This document shows, piece by piece, positions 25,881-33,723 of a DNA stretch of 58,767 bases. The DNA comes from Oscillospiraceae bacterium (lineage in GTDB: Bacteria > Bacillota > Clostridia > Oscillospirales > Ruminococcaceae): NCBI GenBank assembly GCA_017435045.1, contig JAFSFT010000010.1, positions 1 to 58,767 on the forward strand, read 5' to 3'. The translations under genes were made by a program, and so were the position numbers. The notes under the pieces were generated by a model that was given only the letters and a program-made list of their open reading frames with translations, made no database searches and was not told where the DNA came from. How positions within the stretch are numbered: the first letter of the stretch is position 1; each line of letters begins with the position of its first letter.

Positions 25881-25898
25881 GCGCTCAGATGAGAGCAC
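25881..25898 (+). other. Hairpin in tRNA-Leu precursor leader, copy 2
   Basis: GCGCTC pairs with GAGCAC, loop AGATGA. Compared with copy 1, one A-U pair has become G-C (both sides changed), while one pair has become C-A. Confidence 0.55.
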
Positions 25899-25903
25899 AG
25901 TTT

Positions 25904-25990
25904 GCGGATGTGGTGGAATCGGCAGACACGCTAGCTTGAGGGGCTAGTGGTAGCAATATCGTGCAAGTTCAAGTCTTGTCATCCGCACCA
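25904..25990 (+). tRNA. tRNA-Leu (anticodon GAG), copy 2
   Basis: All 87 bases are identical to 12667-12753, including encoded CCA. The flanks differ, so only the tRNA and, partly, its leader are conserved. Confidence 0.97.
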
Positions 25991-25992
25991 TC

Positions 25993-26030
25993 GGAATGGT
26001 CATAAAAATGACCATTCCGCTTTTTTTTGT
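25993..26030 (+). terminator. Terminator of tRNA-Leu(GAG) copy 2
   Basis: GGAATGGTCA pairs with TGACCATTCC, then CTTTTTTTTG. Confidence 0.92.
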
Positions 26031-26144
26031 AAATTTTAAACATATCATATACGCAACCAACATATCCGAACTTCTCAGCAGTTGCTAAAAAGCTCGGATT
26101 TGTTTTTATATGTAACCATTTTATTTGTTTCAGAGGTACAGAAA

Positions 26145-27068
26145 ATGATTTTTGAAATTATTTTGCTTGCTGTTGGTTTTGCAATGCTTGTAAAAGGTGC
26201 TGACTGGTTTGTTGGCGGTGCAGTTTGTATTGCTGACCGTTTTCATATTCCGCCCATTATTATAGGTCTTACAATCGTTGCAATGGGCACAAGTGCCCCG
26301 GAAGCTGCTGTAAGTATTACATCGGCTTTTCAGGGTGCAGCAGATATCACTGTAGGCAATATTGTAGGCAGCAACATTATGAACGTACTGGTTATTCTTG
26401 GCCTTTCTGCTGCCATTGTTCCTCTTGCTGTTACAAAATCCACAATCAAGGTTGATATTCCTTTTCTTGGTGCAATTACTGTACTGCTGCTTATATTGGG
26501 CTTTGACGGCACAATCAGCTTTTTTGATGGTATTATCCTTATTGCCTGTTTTGCAGCCTATATCGGATACCTTATCAGCCGTACAATCAGATATTCTGCA
26601 CAGGTTGAGGAGGAAGAGATTACAACAATGACCCTTTCAAAGGCAATTCCGCTGCTTATTGTTGGTATGGGTCTTATCATCCTTGGCAGTAACTTTGCGG
26701 TTGACGCTGCAACTGAAATTGCAAAAATTCTGGGTATGTCGGAAAGAACAATCGGTCTTACAATAGTTGCACTTGGTACAAGCCTGCCGGAACTTTGTAC
26801 ATCTGCAGCAGCAGCTATCAAGGGCAATGCAGATATAGCAGTAGGCAATATTGTAGGCAGCAACCTTTTTAATATTCTGTTTGTTGTAGGTATTTCTTCC
26901 CTTATTATTCCTGTTCCATTTGCACAGGCATTTATTCCTGACATGATTATTGCAATTGTCACAACTGTTTTTATCTTTGTGGTGGCAAAGACCAAACGCA
27001 ATCTTCCTCGCTGGAGCGGATTTGTAATGCTGGCAGGGTATGTGGGATATATGTTTTATCTGCTGTAA
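26145..27068 (+). CDS. Calcium/sodium antiporter, CaCA family
   Basis: 307 residues from the ATG at 26145 behind AGAGGT; an upstream in-frame start lacks a ribosome site. Ten membrane helices in two inverted repeats, each with an alpha-repeat: VAMGTSAPEAAVSITSA plus GNIVGSNIMNVL, and VALGTSLPELCTSAAAA plus GNIVGSNLFNIL. These Glu residues coordinate the transported ions. It exchanges Ca2+ for Na+ (or H+). A 6-bp stem (ATCCGA/TCGGAT, about 26069-26101) with a T-rich tail lies upstream and could be an attenuator. Single-gene unit. Confidence 0.96.
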   Translation: MIFEIILLAVGFAMLVKGADWFVGGAVCIADRFHIPPIIIGLTIVAMGTSAPEAAVSITSAFQGAADITVGNIVGSNIMNVLVILGLSAAIVPLAVTKSTIKVDIPFLGAITVLLLILGFDGTISFFDGIILIACFAAYIGYLISRTIRYSAQVEEEEITTMTLSKAIPLLIVGMGLIILGSNFAVDAATEIAKILGMSERTIGLTIVALGTSLPELCTSAAAAIKGNADIAVGNIVGSNLFNILFVVGISSLIIPVPFAQAFIPDMIIAIVTTVFIFVVAKTKRNLPRWSGFVMLAGYVGYMFYLL

Positions 27069-27086
27069 TATAGTGTAATCAAAAAT

Positions 27087-27122
27087 ATGCACTGTCTGAT
27101 TTTTTCAGACAGTGCATTTGTG
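27087..27122 (+). terminator. Terminator of the antiporter gene
   Basis: ATGCACTGTCTGA pairs with TCAGACAGTGCAT. Confidence 0.88.
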
Positions 27123-27155
27123 TTTTGATTTTAAATCTGATATTGCATATAAATT

Positions 27156-27197
27156 AAAGTGTCTGCTTTGTATCTTTTTACAAAGCAGACACTTTTG
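27156..27197 (-). terminator. Strong terminator of the lipoprotein gene
   Basis: A perfect 17-bp stem: AAAGTGTCTGCTTTGTA with its reverse complement. It can work in both directions, but lies just after the minus-strand stop codon. Confidence 0.88.
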
Positions 27198-27200
27198 CAA

Positions 27201-28958
27201 TTAAACTTTGTAATCCCCTACACCGGAAAAGTTGTTTACTTTATCCTGCATATAGAATTCTGTCGATAACATCAGTCTGTCAGCAGCTTCGCCGTCTGGC
27301 ATCTGCGGACGTTCGCCGTTTTTAAAATCAAACTCTCCCTCGCCGCCAAAGCCGATCGGGTTGCCGTTTTCGTCAACTGCAGCACCTTCGGGCAATTGTG
27401 GCTTTTCGCCCTGTGGCAGTTGAGGTCTTTCTCCAAAAGGCATTTCGCCATTAGGTTTTGGTTTCATTATTTCAGGGTCAAATTCTTCTCCGTCAGGAAA
27501 TTCGGGAGGAGTCATTTTATCAAAATCCTGCTGGGCACCCCAGAACTCTCCCTTGCCGCCTTTGCCGCCGTGACCTCTTACGTCTGTGCCTGTATATGCC
27601 TGCTGTACTGCATCAACAGATGTAATGGTGGAAATGTCGTATATACCGTTTGTTTCGCTGCCGTTAACAGCACCGATATATACATTGTATGTTTCTCCCA
27701 CAGCAAAGTGCGGGCAGGAGATAACAGCACCCATAAATTCTCTTGCATTTTCAGATATGATGCCGTCTTTGGAAATATCATAGGCAAATATAGCACTTCC
27801 GTCTTCTTTAGTAACTATAATCGCACTGTCACTATCCCTGTAGCTGTCAAACTGCAGGTTCATTGTAACCTGCTGGGAGTCACTTTCTGCCCAGTCCATT
27901 GTGCTGCCAAGAGCCACAACAGTACCGCCGTTTATATAACTTCCCATTGTGCTGTCAAGGCCGGAATCGGATATCGGTTTTGCGGCAGAAATCACAGTGC
28001 CGCCGTTGATAACCAGCCAGCCGTTGCTGTCCACACCATCGCCTTCTTCACCAAGGCCTGCAACGATGTGCACATTACCGCCGTTGATGGTTGTAACAGA
28101 CACATTGTCTTCGTTTGTATTTATGCCGTCATTGTCAGAAAATATATTGATGTTGCCGCCGTTTATGGTAAGATGCAGTTCGGTATCAAGCCCTTCGTTG
28201 TCAGCATTTATATTCAGTATACCGCTTTCTCTTGCTTCGCCGTCAATATTCATGGACATATAGGAATAGAATGCACCGTCCTGTTTCCACAGTTTCTTTT
28301 CGCCCTCTTTGTCCTTGAATATTTTGGCAACATAAGCGCCTTCAACATTGTTTACACTGCCGTCGGAGATAATTACATTTGCACCTGCAGCAGAGGTGTC
28401 AACATCACTGGTTGCGGTTTCTGTATCCCATCCGTTGTCGCACTCGTAAACATTCATAAATATTACAGCAGGGGCCACATCACAGTTGATATCAAGACCG
28501 TCGAGAACAAGTGTTACAACAGCCTTTTCATCTTCATTGGCATCTTCGCCAAGGTCAACACGAATCTGTCCGTGGCTTATTTTGCCGCTGAGGCGGTATG
28601 TGCCCGGTTCTGTGATGTTTACAACAGTAACCTTTGCAGCTTCTTCTGCAGTGTGTTTGTCGGCATCTGTGCCTTCACCATAGGGGTTGCCGCTTTCGTA
28701 GCTGTCCATATCTTCATAATATATAACATCATTGGAAGTGTACACATTTTTGCTGCTGTCGGTCACATTGCTGCCGTTTGCGGTTATGCCGTCATCAGAC
28801 AGTATAACGTGCACCTCGTTTTCGTAATAGATTTTATCGTTTTCTGTTTGTCCCTGCGGATTGCTGTCAGGTGTTTCGCTGCTGCAGCCTGTAAAAGCAG
28901 TAACAAACATCCCTGCGGCAAGCAGAAAAGCGATTGCTTTTTTTACTGTTTTGTTCAT
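27201..28958 (-). CDS. Carbohydrate-binding lipoprotein, Cthe_2159-like
   Basis: 585 residues. The N terminus is a lipoprotein signal ending in the lipobox FTGC, so the protein is anchored outside the membrane. The middle is rich in short repeats of the type LTINGGNINIFSDNDGINTN and TTINGGNVHIV, giving the right-handed beta-helix of the Cthe_2159 family, whose founder binds acidic plant polysaccharides with calcium. A low-complexity tail rich in Gly, Pro, Glu and Lys (FGERPQLPQGEKPQLPEG) probably serves as a spacer. Divergent from 29117. Likely an extracellular glycan- or adhesion-related protein; the exact ligand is unknown. Confidence 0.88.
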   Translation of the reverse strand: MNKTVKKAIAFLLAAGMFVTAFTGCSSETPDSNPQGQTENDKIYYENEVHVILSDDGITANGSNVTDSSKNVYTSNDVIYYEDMDSYESGNPYGEGTDADKHTAEEAAKVTVVNITEPGTYRLSGKISHGQIRVDLGEDANEDEKAVVTLVLDGLDINCDVAPAVIFMNVYECDNGWDTETATSDVDTSAAGANVIISDGSVNNVEGAYVAKIFKDKEGEKKLWKQDGAFYSYMSMNIDGEARESGILNINADNEGLDTELHLTINGGNINIFSDNDGINTNEDNVSVTTINGGNVHIVAGLGEEGDGVDSNGWLVINGGTVISAAKPISDSGLDSTMGSYINGGTVVALGSTMDWAESDSQQVTMNLQFDSYRDSDSAIIVTKEDGSAIFAYDISKDGIISENAREFMGAVISCPHFAVGETYNVYIGAVNGSETNGIYDISTITSVDAVQQAYTGTDVRGHGGKGGKGEFWGAQQDFDKMTPPEFPDGEEFDPEIMKPKPNGEMPFGERPQLPQGEKPQLPEGAAVDENGNPIGFGGEGEFDFKNGERPQMPDGEAADRLMLSTEFYMQDKVNNFSGVGDYKV

Positions 28959-29116
28959 TTTTTCTCCTTTTCGGTTTTAACCGGTATATTTGTAAAAGGC
29001 GGCACAAAACCACCCTGCACTTGCACCAATATACTTTTATTATACACACATTTATGATAAAATTATATAAAAATTATGATAGAATTGTATCGCAAAAGGC
29101 TAAAGGGGGACTAAAA

Positions 29117-30037
29117 ATGAAGGAAAACTGGCAAAAAATACTTAACGTACTTTCTTTTGCTCTTCTTGTAATATGCTTTGTAAGAATTGGCTGGATAGAA
29201 AACGATATAGACAATCTGCGTAACACAATGAACAACAACCGCAGTATGCTGCAAAGCAGTATCGATTCTATCAGCAGCAATGTACGCTATGAAATGGAGC
29301 AGGCAAACAACCTTCTCAGCGACAGTGGATGGAATACTGACGGACTGAATATAGAAGAAAAAACTGCCATTTTCAACTGTTATGTGGTACCAAAAGAATA
29401 CAACCCCGAAAAAACTACCGCACATATAATATGCAACGGTACAGCATACCCTTTGACACTGGAAAACGGCAGATATACAGCAAAAATTGCCCTGCCGCTG
29501 TTTGATGAAAGCGGAATAACCAGTGTACAGTTTACAGAAGACGGAACAATCCGCACCCAGCAGCTGGACTGGTACATAAACCCCAAATATGATATGGTAC
29601 CGACAGCTTATGTTTATTATTCGGGCGAAAGCAGCCAGAGCTATGAGGGTGCAAATATAACAAGAAGATATATGGGTGCTCTGGAAATTGATTTTGAGCA
29701 TAAAGGTTTTGGCGGAGAAATGAAGGATGCTGAAATTGTTCTGCTTGTAAACGGTGAGGAAAAATGGAGACACAAACCTGTTCTTGAAGAATTGTATCTG
29801 GATGAATACATATCTCATTATGTGGGAGATATTGAGTACAGTTTTGACCTTCTGAGAGGCGACACTGTAAAAATGTATGCCGAAATCACCGATAGCAACG
29901 GATGGGTATATCGCAGTGTGCTTGAAGATGCAACGATAGGCGAAAAAGGCAATCCTATCCCGAATGGTACTGAATATCGTGCTGAAGCTGATATGTATGA
30001 TGCAGAGGGGAATCTGCTTTTCAGTCCATACAATTGA
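29117..30037 (+). CDS. Uncharacterised protein with one N-terminal membrane helix
   Basis: 306 residues from the ATG at 29117, preceded by AAAGGGGGA; a longer in-frame ATG extends into the divergent promoter. Residues 8-27 (ILNVLSFALLVICFVRIGWI) form a signal anchor, followed by a short coiled coil and an all-beta-looking exported domain of about 230 residues. I recognise no family. It is divergent from the lipoprotein at 27201 and could be part of the same surface system, but this is only position. Confidence 0.8.
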   Translation: MKENWQKILNVLSFALLVICFVRIGWIENDIDNLRNTMNNNRSMLQSSIDSISSNVRYEMEQANNLLSDSGWNTDGLNIEEKTAIFNCYVVPKEYNPEKTTAHIICNGTAYPLTLENGRYTAKIALPLFDESGITSVQFTEDGTIRTQQLDWYINPKYDMVPTAYVYYSGESSQSYEGANITRRYMGALEIDFEHKGFGGEMKDAEIVLLVNGEEKWRHKPVLEELYLDEYISHYVGDIEYSFDLLRGDTVKMYAEITDSNGWVYRSVLEDATIGEKGNPIPNGTEYRAEADMYDAEGNLLFSPYN

Positions 30038-30048
30038 TAAAAAATAAA

Positions 30049-30085
30049 ATCCGTGGAACAGATTAGTTCCACGGATTCTTTTATT
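30049..30085. terminator. Bidirectional terminator
   Basis: AATCCGTGGAAC pairs with GTTCCACGGATT between the convergent genes at 29117 and 30081. Confidence 0.9.
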
Positions 30086-31028
30086 CGCTCAGTATTTCAA
30101 ATAGTTTTTCCATATTATCATCGGAATATTCCACCTCTGAAGAATATATGCGGCAGATTTCTGCCATATCGTCAAGGGTGATATCCCGGTTTATGTTATA
30201 CTGCAGGGCACACAGCCAGTATATGATTCTGCAGCTTAAAACCACAAATTTTATTCTTTCGGCAAGTCTGTCATCATCAAGACTGTCTGCAAGATGGCGG
30301 TATGCAAAATATACGGCAAGCTGCTCAAATGCAGTTTCGGTTTCCTCGCTTTGCGGCACAGCAAGGCGGTTGTGGTCTGCATTTTTCATTTTGTTCAGCA
30401 TAATATCCCAGCTGCCGTCAAGCCTTTCAAGACCAAGAAAAATATCTGCCCATTGAGATGCACTTTTCTGTGGCATGGATATATTGCAGAAGGTCAGCAT
30501 ATCTTCAATGCGGTTTTCAACAGTTTTTGTTCTGTCCTGCAGAATATCAAAAATATCATCTCTGAAATCGAGAAAATCGCATTCTTCTTCCCACAGGAAT
30601 TCTCCGCCGTCATTTTCGGCGGTTATAAGCACAGATGGCTCTTTCTGCGACAGAATAAGTTTTGCGGCAGCTTCGCAGCTTAAACCAAGCCCTGTTTCCG
30701 TTCTGTCGGAATAAAAATTGCGGAAACGTGGGTGGTCATCACATATCTGACAGAAGCCCTCCTGCCCAAGCTCTGTGCAGATATCACAAAGATTTTTATC
30801 GTTCAGAAAAGGGCAGCGTTGGTCAGCACAGAGTTTAAAATGACTTGTGCCGTCAGCTTCGGTAATTATGTTTTCTGCAAGACGTTTTCCAAGATTGCCC
30901 CCTACGGTTCTGTAATATTCAAGGCTGTCTGCGTCGATGTCTATTTCCCAGCCTATGCAGCAGCTGTGGCGGCATCTGTCGGCAATGCAGCGGAACTTTT
31001 TGTAATAATTGGGTACAACAGTAGTCAT
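30081..31028 (-). CDS. fliB: Flagellin lysine N-methylase (FliB family)
   Basis: 315 residues. The N-terminal CIADRCRHSCCIGWEIDID and the block RCPFLNDKNLCDICTELGQ, then FCQICDDHPRFRNF and GLGLSCEAAAKLIL, form the cysteine-rich signature of FliB, a radical-type methylase of flagellin lysines in Salmonella. No flagellar gene lies in the window, and many non-motile Firmicutes encode homologues, so the substrate may be another surface protein. Followed by the thioesterase gene upstream on the same strand (12-base gap), suggesting one transcript. Confidence 0.88.
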   Translation of the reverse strand: MTTVVPNYYKKFRCIADRCRHSCCIGWEIDIDADSLEYYRTVGGNLGKRLAENIITEADGTSHFKLCADQRCPFLNDKNLCDICTELGQEGFCQICDDHPRFRNFYSDRTETGLGLSCEAAAKLILSQKEPSVLITAENDGGEFLWEEECDFLDFRDDIFDILQDRTKTVENRIEDMLTFCNISMPQKSASQWADIFLGLERLDGSWDIMLNKMKNADHNRLAVPQSEETETAFEQLAVYFAYRHLADSLDDDRLAERIKFVVLSCRIIYWLCALQYNINRDITLDDMAEICRIYSSEVEYSDDNMEKLFEILSE

Positions 31029-31040
31029 ATGTATTTTACC

Positions 31041-31538
31041 TTACTCAATAAATTTGGCAGGAAGTTCTTCGTATCCCATATTCCTTAAGGCGTGTGCTAT
31101 TGTCTGTCTGCCGTTCAACACCAACAGCTTCGATGTGCCGTGGGCAACCACACGGTCATTGTCGTCCTTTACAACCGCTTCGCACAGACACACACTGCGC
31201 CCTTCTTTTATGGCTGTGGCGTGTACAGTCAGCCTGCCTTCCTTTGCCATGGCCAGATCGGTTACAGATACGTCAAGGGTGGTAAAGCCTGCATCCTCGG
31301 GCTGATGATAGTATGCGGCCCAGTAGGTTGCAGTGTCAATAAGGGATGCGTTAACGCCGCCGTGTACCGAGCCAAAGGGGTTGTGGTGTTTGCTTTTGTC
31401 TATATCAAGTTCAACCTTTGCATATCCCGGGCTTATATCCATAAGTCTTATCCCAAGCAGTGAAAAATAGGGGCTGTTGTTTACCAGTTCCATAAGCTTT
31501 TCTATATGCAAAGGGTTAACCTTTTTCTTTTTATCCAT
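31041..31538 (-). CDS. PaaI-family acyl-CoA thioesterase
   Basis: 165 residues, single hotdog fold. The catalytic helix begins FGSVHGGVNASLIDTATYW, the HGG motif of PaaI/YbgC-like thioesterases. Such enzymes release CoA from phenylacetyl-CoA or other acyl-CoA species. The gene is not next to the paaK-like gene at 47247, though the two could meet on aryl-acetyl-CoA. Transcribed from a divergent promoter shared with the HTH fusion gene (31539-31681), and probably co-transcribed with fliB. Confidence 0.9.
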   Translation of the reverse strand: MDKKKKVNPLHIEKLMELVNNSPYFSLLGIRLMDISPGYAKVELDIDKSKHHNPFGSVHGGVNASLIDTATYWAAYYHQPEDAGFTTLDVSVTDLAMAKEGRLTVHATAIKEGRSVCLCEAVVKDDNDRVVAHGTSKLLVLNGRQTIAHALRNMGYEELPAKFIE

Positions 31539-31566
31539 ATCGGTTCTCCCAAAATCATTTTTACTT

Positions 31567-31595
31567 ATTCTATCATAAATGCAGTTTGCTGTCCA
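31567..31595 (-). promoter_or_regulatory. Minus-strand promoter of thioesterase-fliB
   Basis: On the minus strand: TGGACA (31595-31590), 17-base spacer, TAGAAT (31572-31567). Confidence 0.7.
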
Positions 31596-31623
31596 TTTTA
31601 AAGCACACTCTACGCACCGCAGG

Positions 31624-31653
31624 TTGAGCGTGTGTGTTAAGTAATGTTATAAT
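31624..31653 (+). promoter_or_regulatory. Promoter of the HTH-desulfoferrodoxin gene
   Basis: TTGAGC at 31624-31629, 18-base spacer, TATAAT at 31648-31653. Confidence 0.75.
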
Positions 31654-31681
31654 TAAAGCGAAAAGAAACGAGGTGCATACT

Positions 31682-32266
31682 ATGGACAGCTATATCACGG
31701 CATCAGCAATAAAGAATTTAAGAGAGAAAAAGGGGATAACACAGCTGCAGCTGGCAGAACAGATAGGTGTCAGCGATAAAACCGTGTCCAAATGGGAAAC
31801 AGCAAAAGGGCTGCCCGATATTTCTCTTATAGAGCCGCTGGCAAAGGCTTTGGGTGTATCGGTAATGGAACTTATGTCGGGGGAATATATAGTTAACCGC
31901 AATATCTCCTGCAATATGCTGCGTTCAAAGTTTTATATGTGTCCTGTCTGCGGCAATATAATCCATTCAAGCGGAGAAAGCCTTGTAAGCTGCTGTGGCA
32001 TAACTTTGCCGCCACTGGAAGCAGAGGAGTGCGATGCCGACCACGCAGTCACAGTGGAAGCTGTGGAGGACGAGCATTTTATAACAGTTTATCACCCTAT
32101 GGAAAAAGATCATTTCATAACTTTTATTGCCTATGTAACGGGGGACAGATGTCAGTTTGTAAAGCTTTACCCCGAGGGCAATGCACAGACAAGATTAAGT
32201 CTGCGTGGCAGGGGACATCTGTACATCTGCTGCAACCGCCACGGGTTGATGAAATGTAAACTGTAA
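31682..32266 (+). CDS. XRE-type helix-turn-helix fused to a desulfoferrodoxin-like domain
   Basis: 194 residues from the ATG at 31682 behind CGAGGTG. Residues 8-66 are an XRE DNA-binding domain (GITQLQLAEQIGVSDKTVSK, WETAKGLPDI). Residues 85-105 repeat the desulforedoxin iron site (C87, C90, C104, C105). Residues 120-194 align with the superoxide reductase fold of the protein at 7621: H121, H138 in YHPM, H144 in DHFI, and C184/H187 in CNRHG keep the His4Cys iron ligands. The catalytic Glu-Lys before the first His is replaced by Ala-Asp, so enzyme turnover may be lost while iron and redox sensing remain. I infer a superoxide- or iron-responsive regulator; targets unknown. Confidence 0.9.
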   Translation: MDSYITASAIKNLREKKGITQLQLAEQIGVSDKTVSKWETAKGLPDISLIEPLAKALGVSVMELMSGEYIVNRNISCNMLRSKFYMCPVCGNIIHSSGESLVSCCGITLPPLEAEECDADHAVTVEAVEDEHFITVYHPMEKDHFITFIAYVTGDRCQFVKLYPEGNAQTRLSLRGRGHLYICCNRHGLMKCKL

Positions 32267-32296
32267 CAAACTGTACACGGATATTTAAAAACTAAA

Positions 32297-32338
32297 AAAC
32301 TCTCTGCAGAAACTGTTACCGCAGAGAGTTTTATAATT
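32297..32338. terminator. Bidirectional terminator
   Basis: AACTCTCTGC pairs with GCAGAGAGTT, followed by TTATAATTT; it separates two convergent genes. Confidence 0.85.
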
Positions 32339-32345
32339 TATTTGA

Positions 32346-33593
32346 TTATTTTCTCAAACTGTGTGCTTTTGTTATGACAAACTGCATTATAATTGTAACG
32401 CACAGCATTATCACTGCTGTTACAATAAGCACTGAAAAATAGCTGCCTGTTATGTCATAGCCCAGATTTGTAAACGGCGTGCCGATAGCATAGCCTGCTG
32501 TATTGGCGGATACAAATATGCCCATAATCCTGTCAAAGCTCTTTTTGCCAAAAAGGTCAGCGGCATAAAGTGGAAGCATTACAGTTTCCAGAGGGAAAGC
32601 GAGAGATGAAAATATGGCGTAAATTACTGCTGCGGTTTTGCCTGCAGAACTTGTTGAGGTAACTGCCAGCGACAGCATGCATATTATTGCGGCAAGACAA
32701 CATAAGGTAATGGTTATGCGCAGTCCTGCTTTGTCATACATAACCCCTGCAAGAAATTTTGATGCAGTAAGTACAAGAAAGGTTATGCTGGACATTGTTG
32801 CAATAAATGGTGCACTCAGCCCAACATCACGCATATGTGCGGCATATATGCCCACAACCCCCTGCAGACAAAAGCCTGTAAAGAATATGCATACAAGGGC
32901 GGCATAAAAGCAGGGAGTGCGCTTTATAAGTGCAAAGTCTATCCCTTCCAAGCTTTTCGCTTTGCTTTTCCTGTCGCTTGTGTTCTGCGTTTTTACAGCT
33001 TCTGAAGAAGGATTTTCTTTGAAAAATACAATTACAAGGACAAAAGTAACTGTCAGTATGGCAGCGATAAATCTAAAAGCGTTGCGGTATCCAAAGATAT
33101 TTCCCGCATCGTAAATCATAGGGGAGATAATCTGTGCGGCAACAGCACCGCCTATGCCATTGGCACACAGCACAGCACCCATAATTGTACCTTTGTTTTC
33201 GGGACACCAGCGGTTAATAACGCACCCCACCATGGCGGTGCCTGTAAGGCTGAAGCCGATGCCTGCACATATTTCGCCAAACATAAACAGCGGCACACCA
33301 GCAGCCAGAGAACTTATAAGACAAAAAATTATAAGAAATACGAAACCTGTGCCGATAAGCTTTTTTGTGCCGTATTTCAATACAAGCTGCCCAAAAAAGA
33401 AATTGATAACAGAGGTGGTAATATATCTGCAGCTTGTAGACATAGAAAAGACAGTCCTTTTAAGGCCAAGTGCATCACAAATAGCCGCCAGGAAAAGGCT
33501 CTTGTTGGCACTGCAGAACCCCAGACAGACAAAAATCATGGCAAAGCAGATAAAAATATTTATCCGTTTGCTTCGGTTATAGTCTGTGTTCAT
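32346..33593 (-). CDS. MFS transporter (oxalate/formate antiporter-like)
   Basis: About 415 residues with 12 predicted membrane helices. The start used is the second Met codon (33593), because GAGGCG lies at a proper distance; the first ATG touches the ribosome site. Helix 2-3 loop FGQLVLKYGTKKLIGTG and MYDKAGLRITITLC are MFS loop motifs. General layout resembles the OFA subgroup that exchanges carboxylates. No neighbouring gene gives a substrate clue. Confidence 0.88.
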   Translation of the reverse strand: MNTDYNRSKRINIFICFAMIFVCLGFCSANKSLFLAAICDALGLKRTVFSMSTSCRYITTSVINFFFGQLVLKYGTKKLIGTGFVFLIIFCLISSLAAGVPLFMFGEICAGIGFSLTGTAMVGCVINRWCPENKGTIMGAVLCANGIGGAVAAQIISPMIYDAGNIFGYRNAFRFIAAILTVTFVLVIVFFKENPSSEAVKTQNTSDRKSKAKSLEGIDFALIKRTPCFYAALVCIFFTGFCLQGVVGIYAAHMRDVGLSAPFIATMSSITFLVLTASKFLAGVMYDKAGLRITITLCCLAAIICMLSLAVTSTSSAGKTAAVIYAIFSSLAFPLETVMLPLYAADLFGKKSFDRIMGIFVSANTAGYAIGTPFTNLGYDITGSYFSVLIVTAVIMLCVTIIMQFVITKAHSLRK

Positions 33594-33672
33594 GGTCATC
33601 GCCTCTTTTTGAACTGTATCGGTGTGTTTGTTTTCATTATATTATCGGTATATTTGTATGTCAATAAAAGCA

Positions 33673-33714
33673 AAAAACATCTGCCTACAGACATAATAGG
33701 CAGATGTTTTTTTT
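33673..33714 (-). terminator. Terminator after the uracil permease gene
   Basis: AAAACATCTGCCTA pairs with TAGGCAGATGTTTT. T-runs exist on both sides. Confidence 0.88.
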
Positions 33715-33723
33715 AATATTTTG

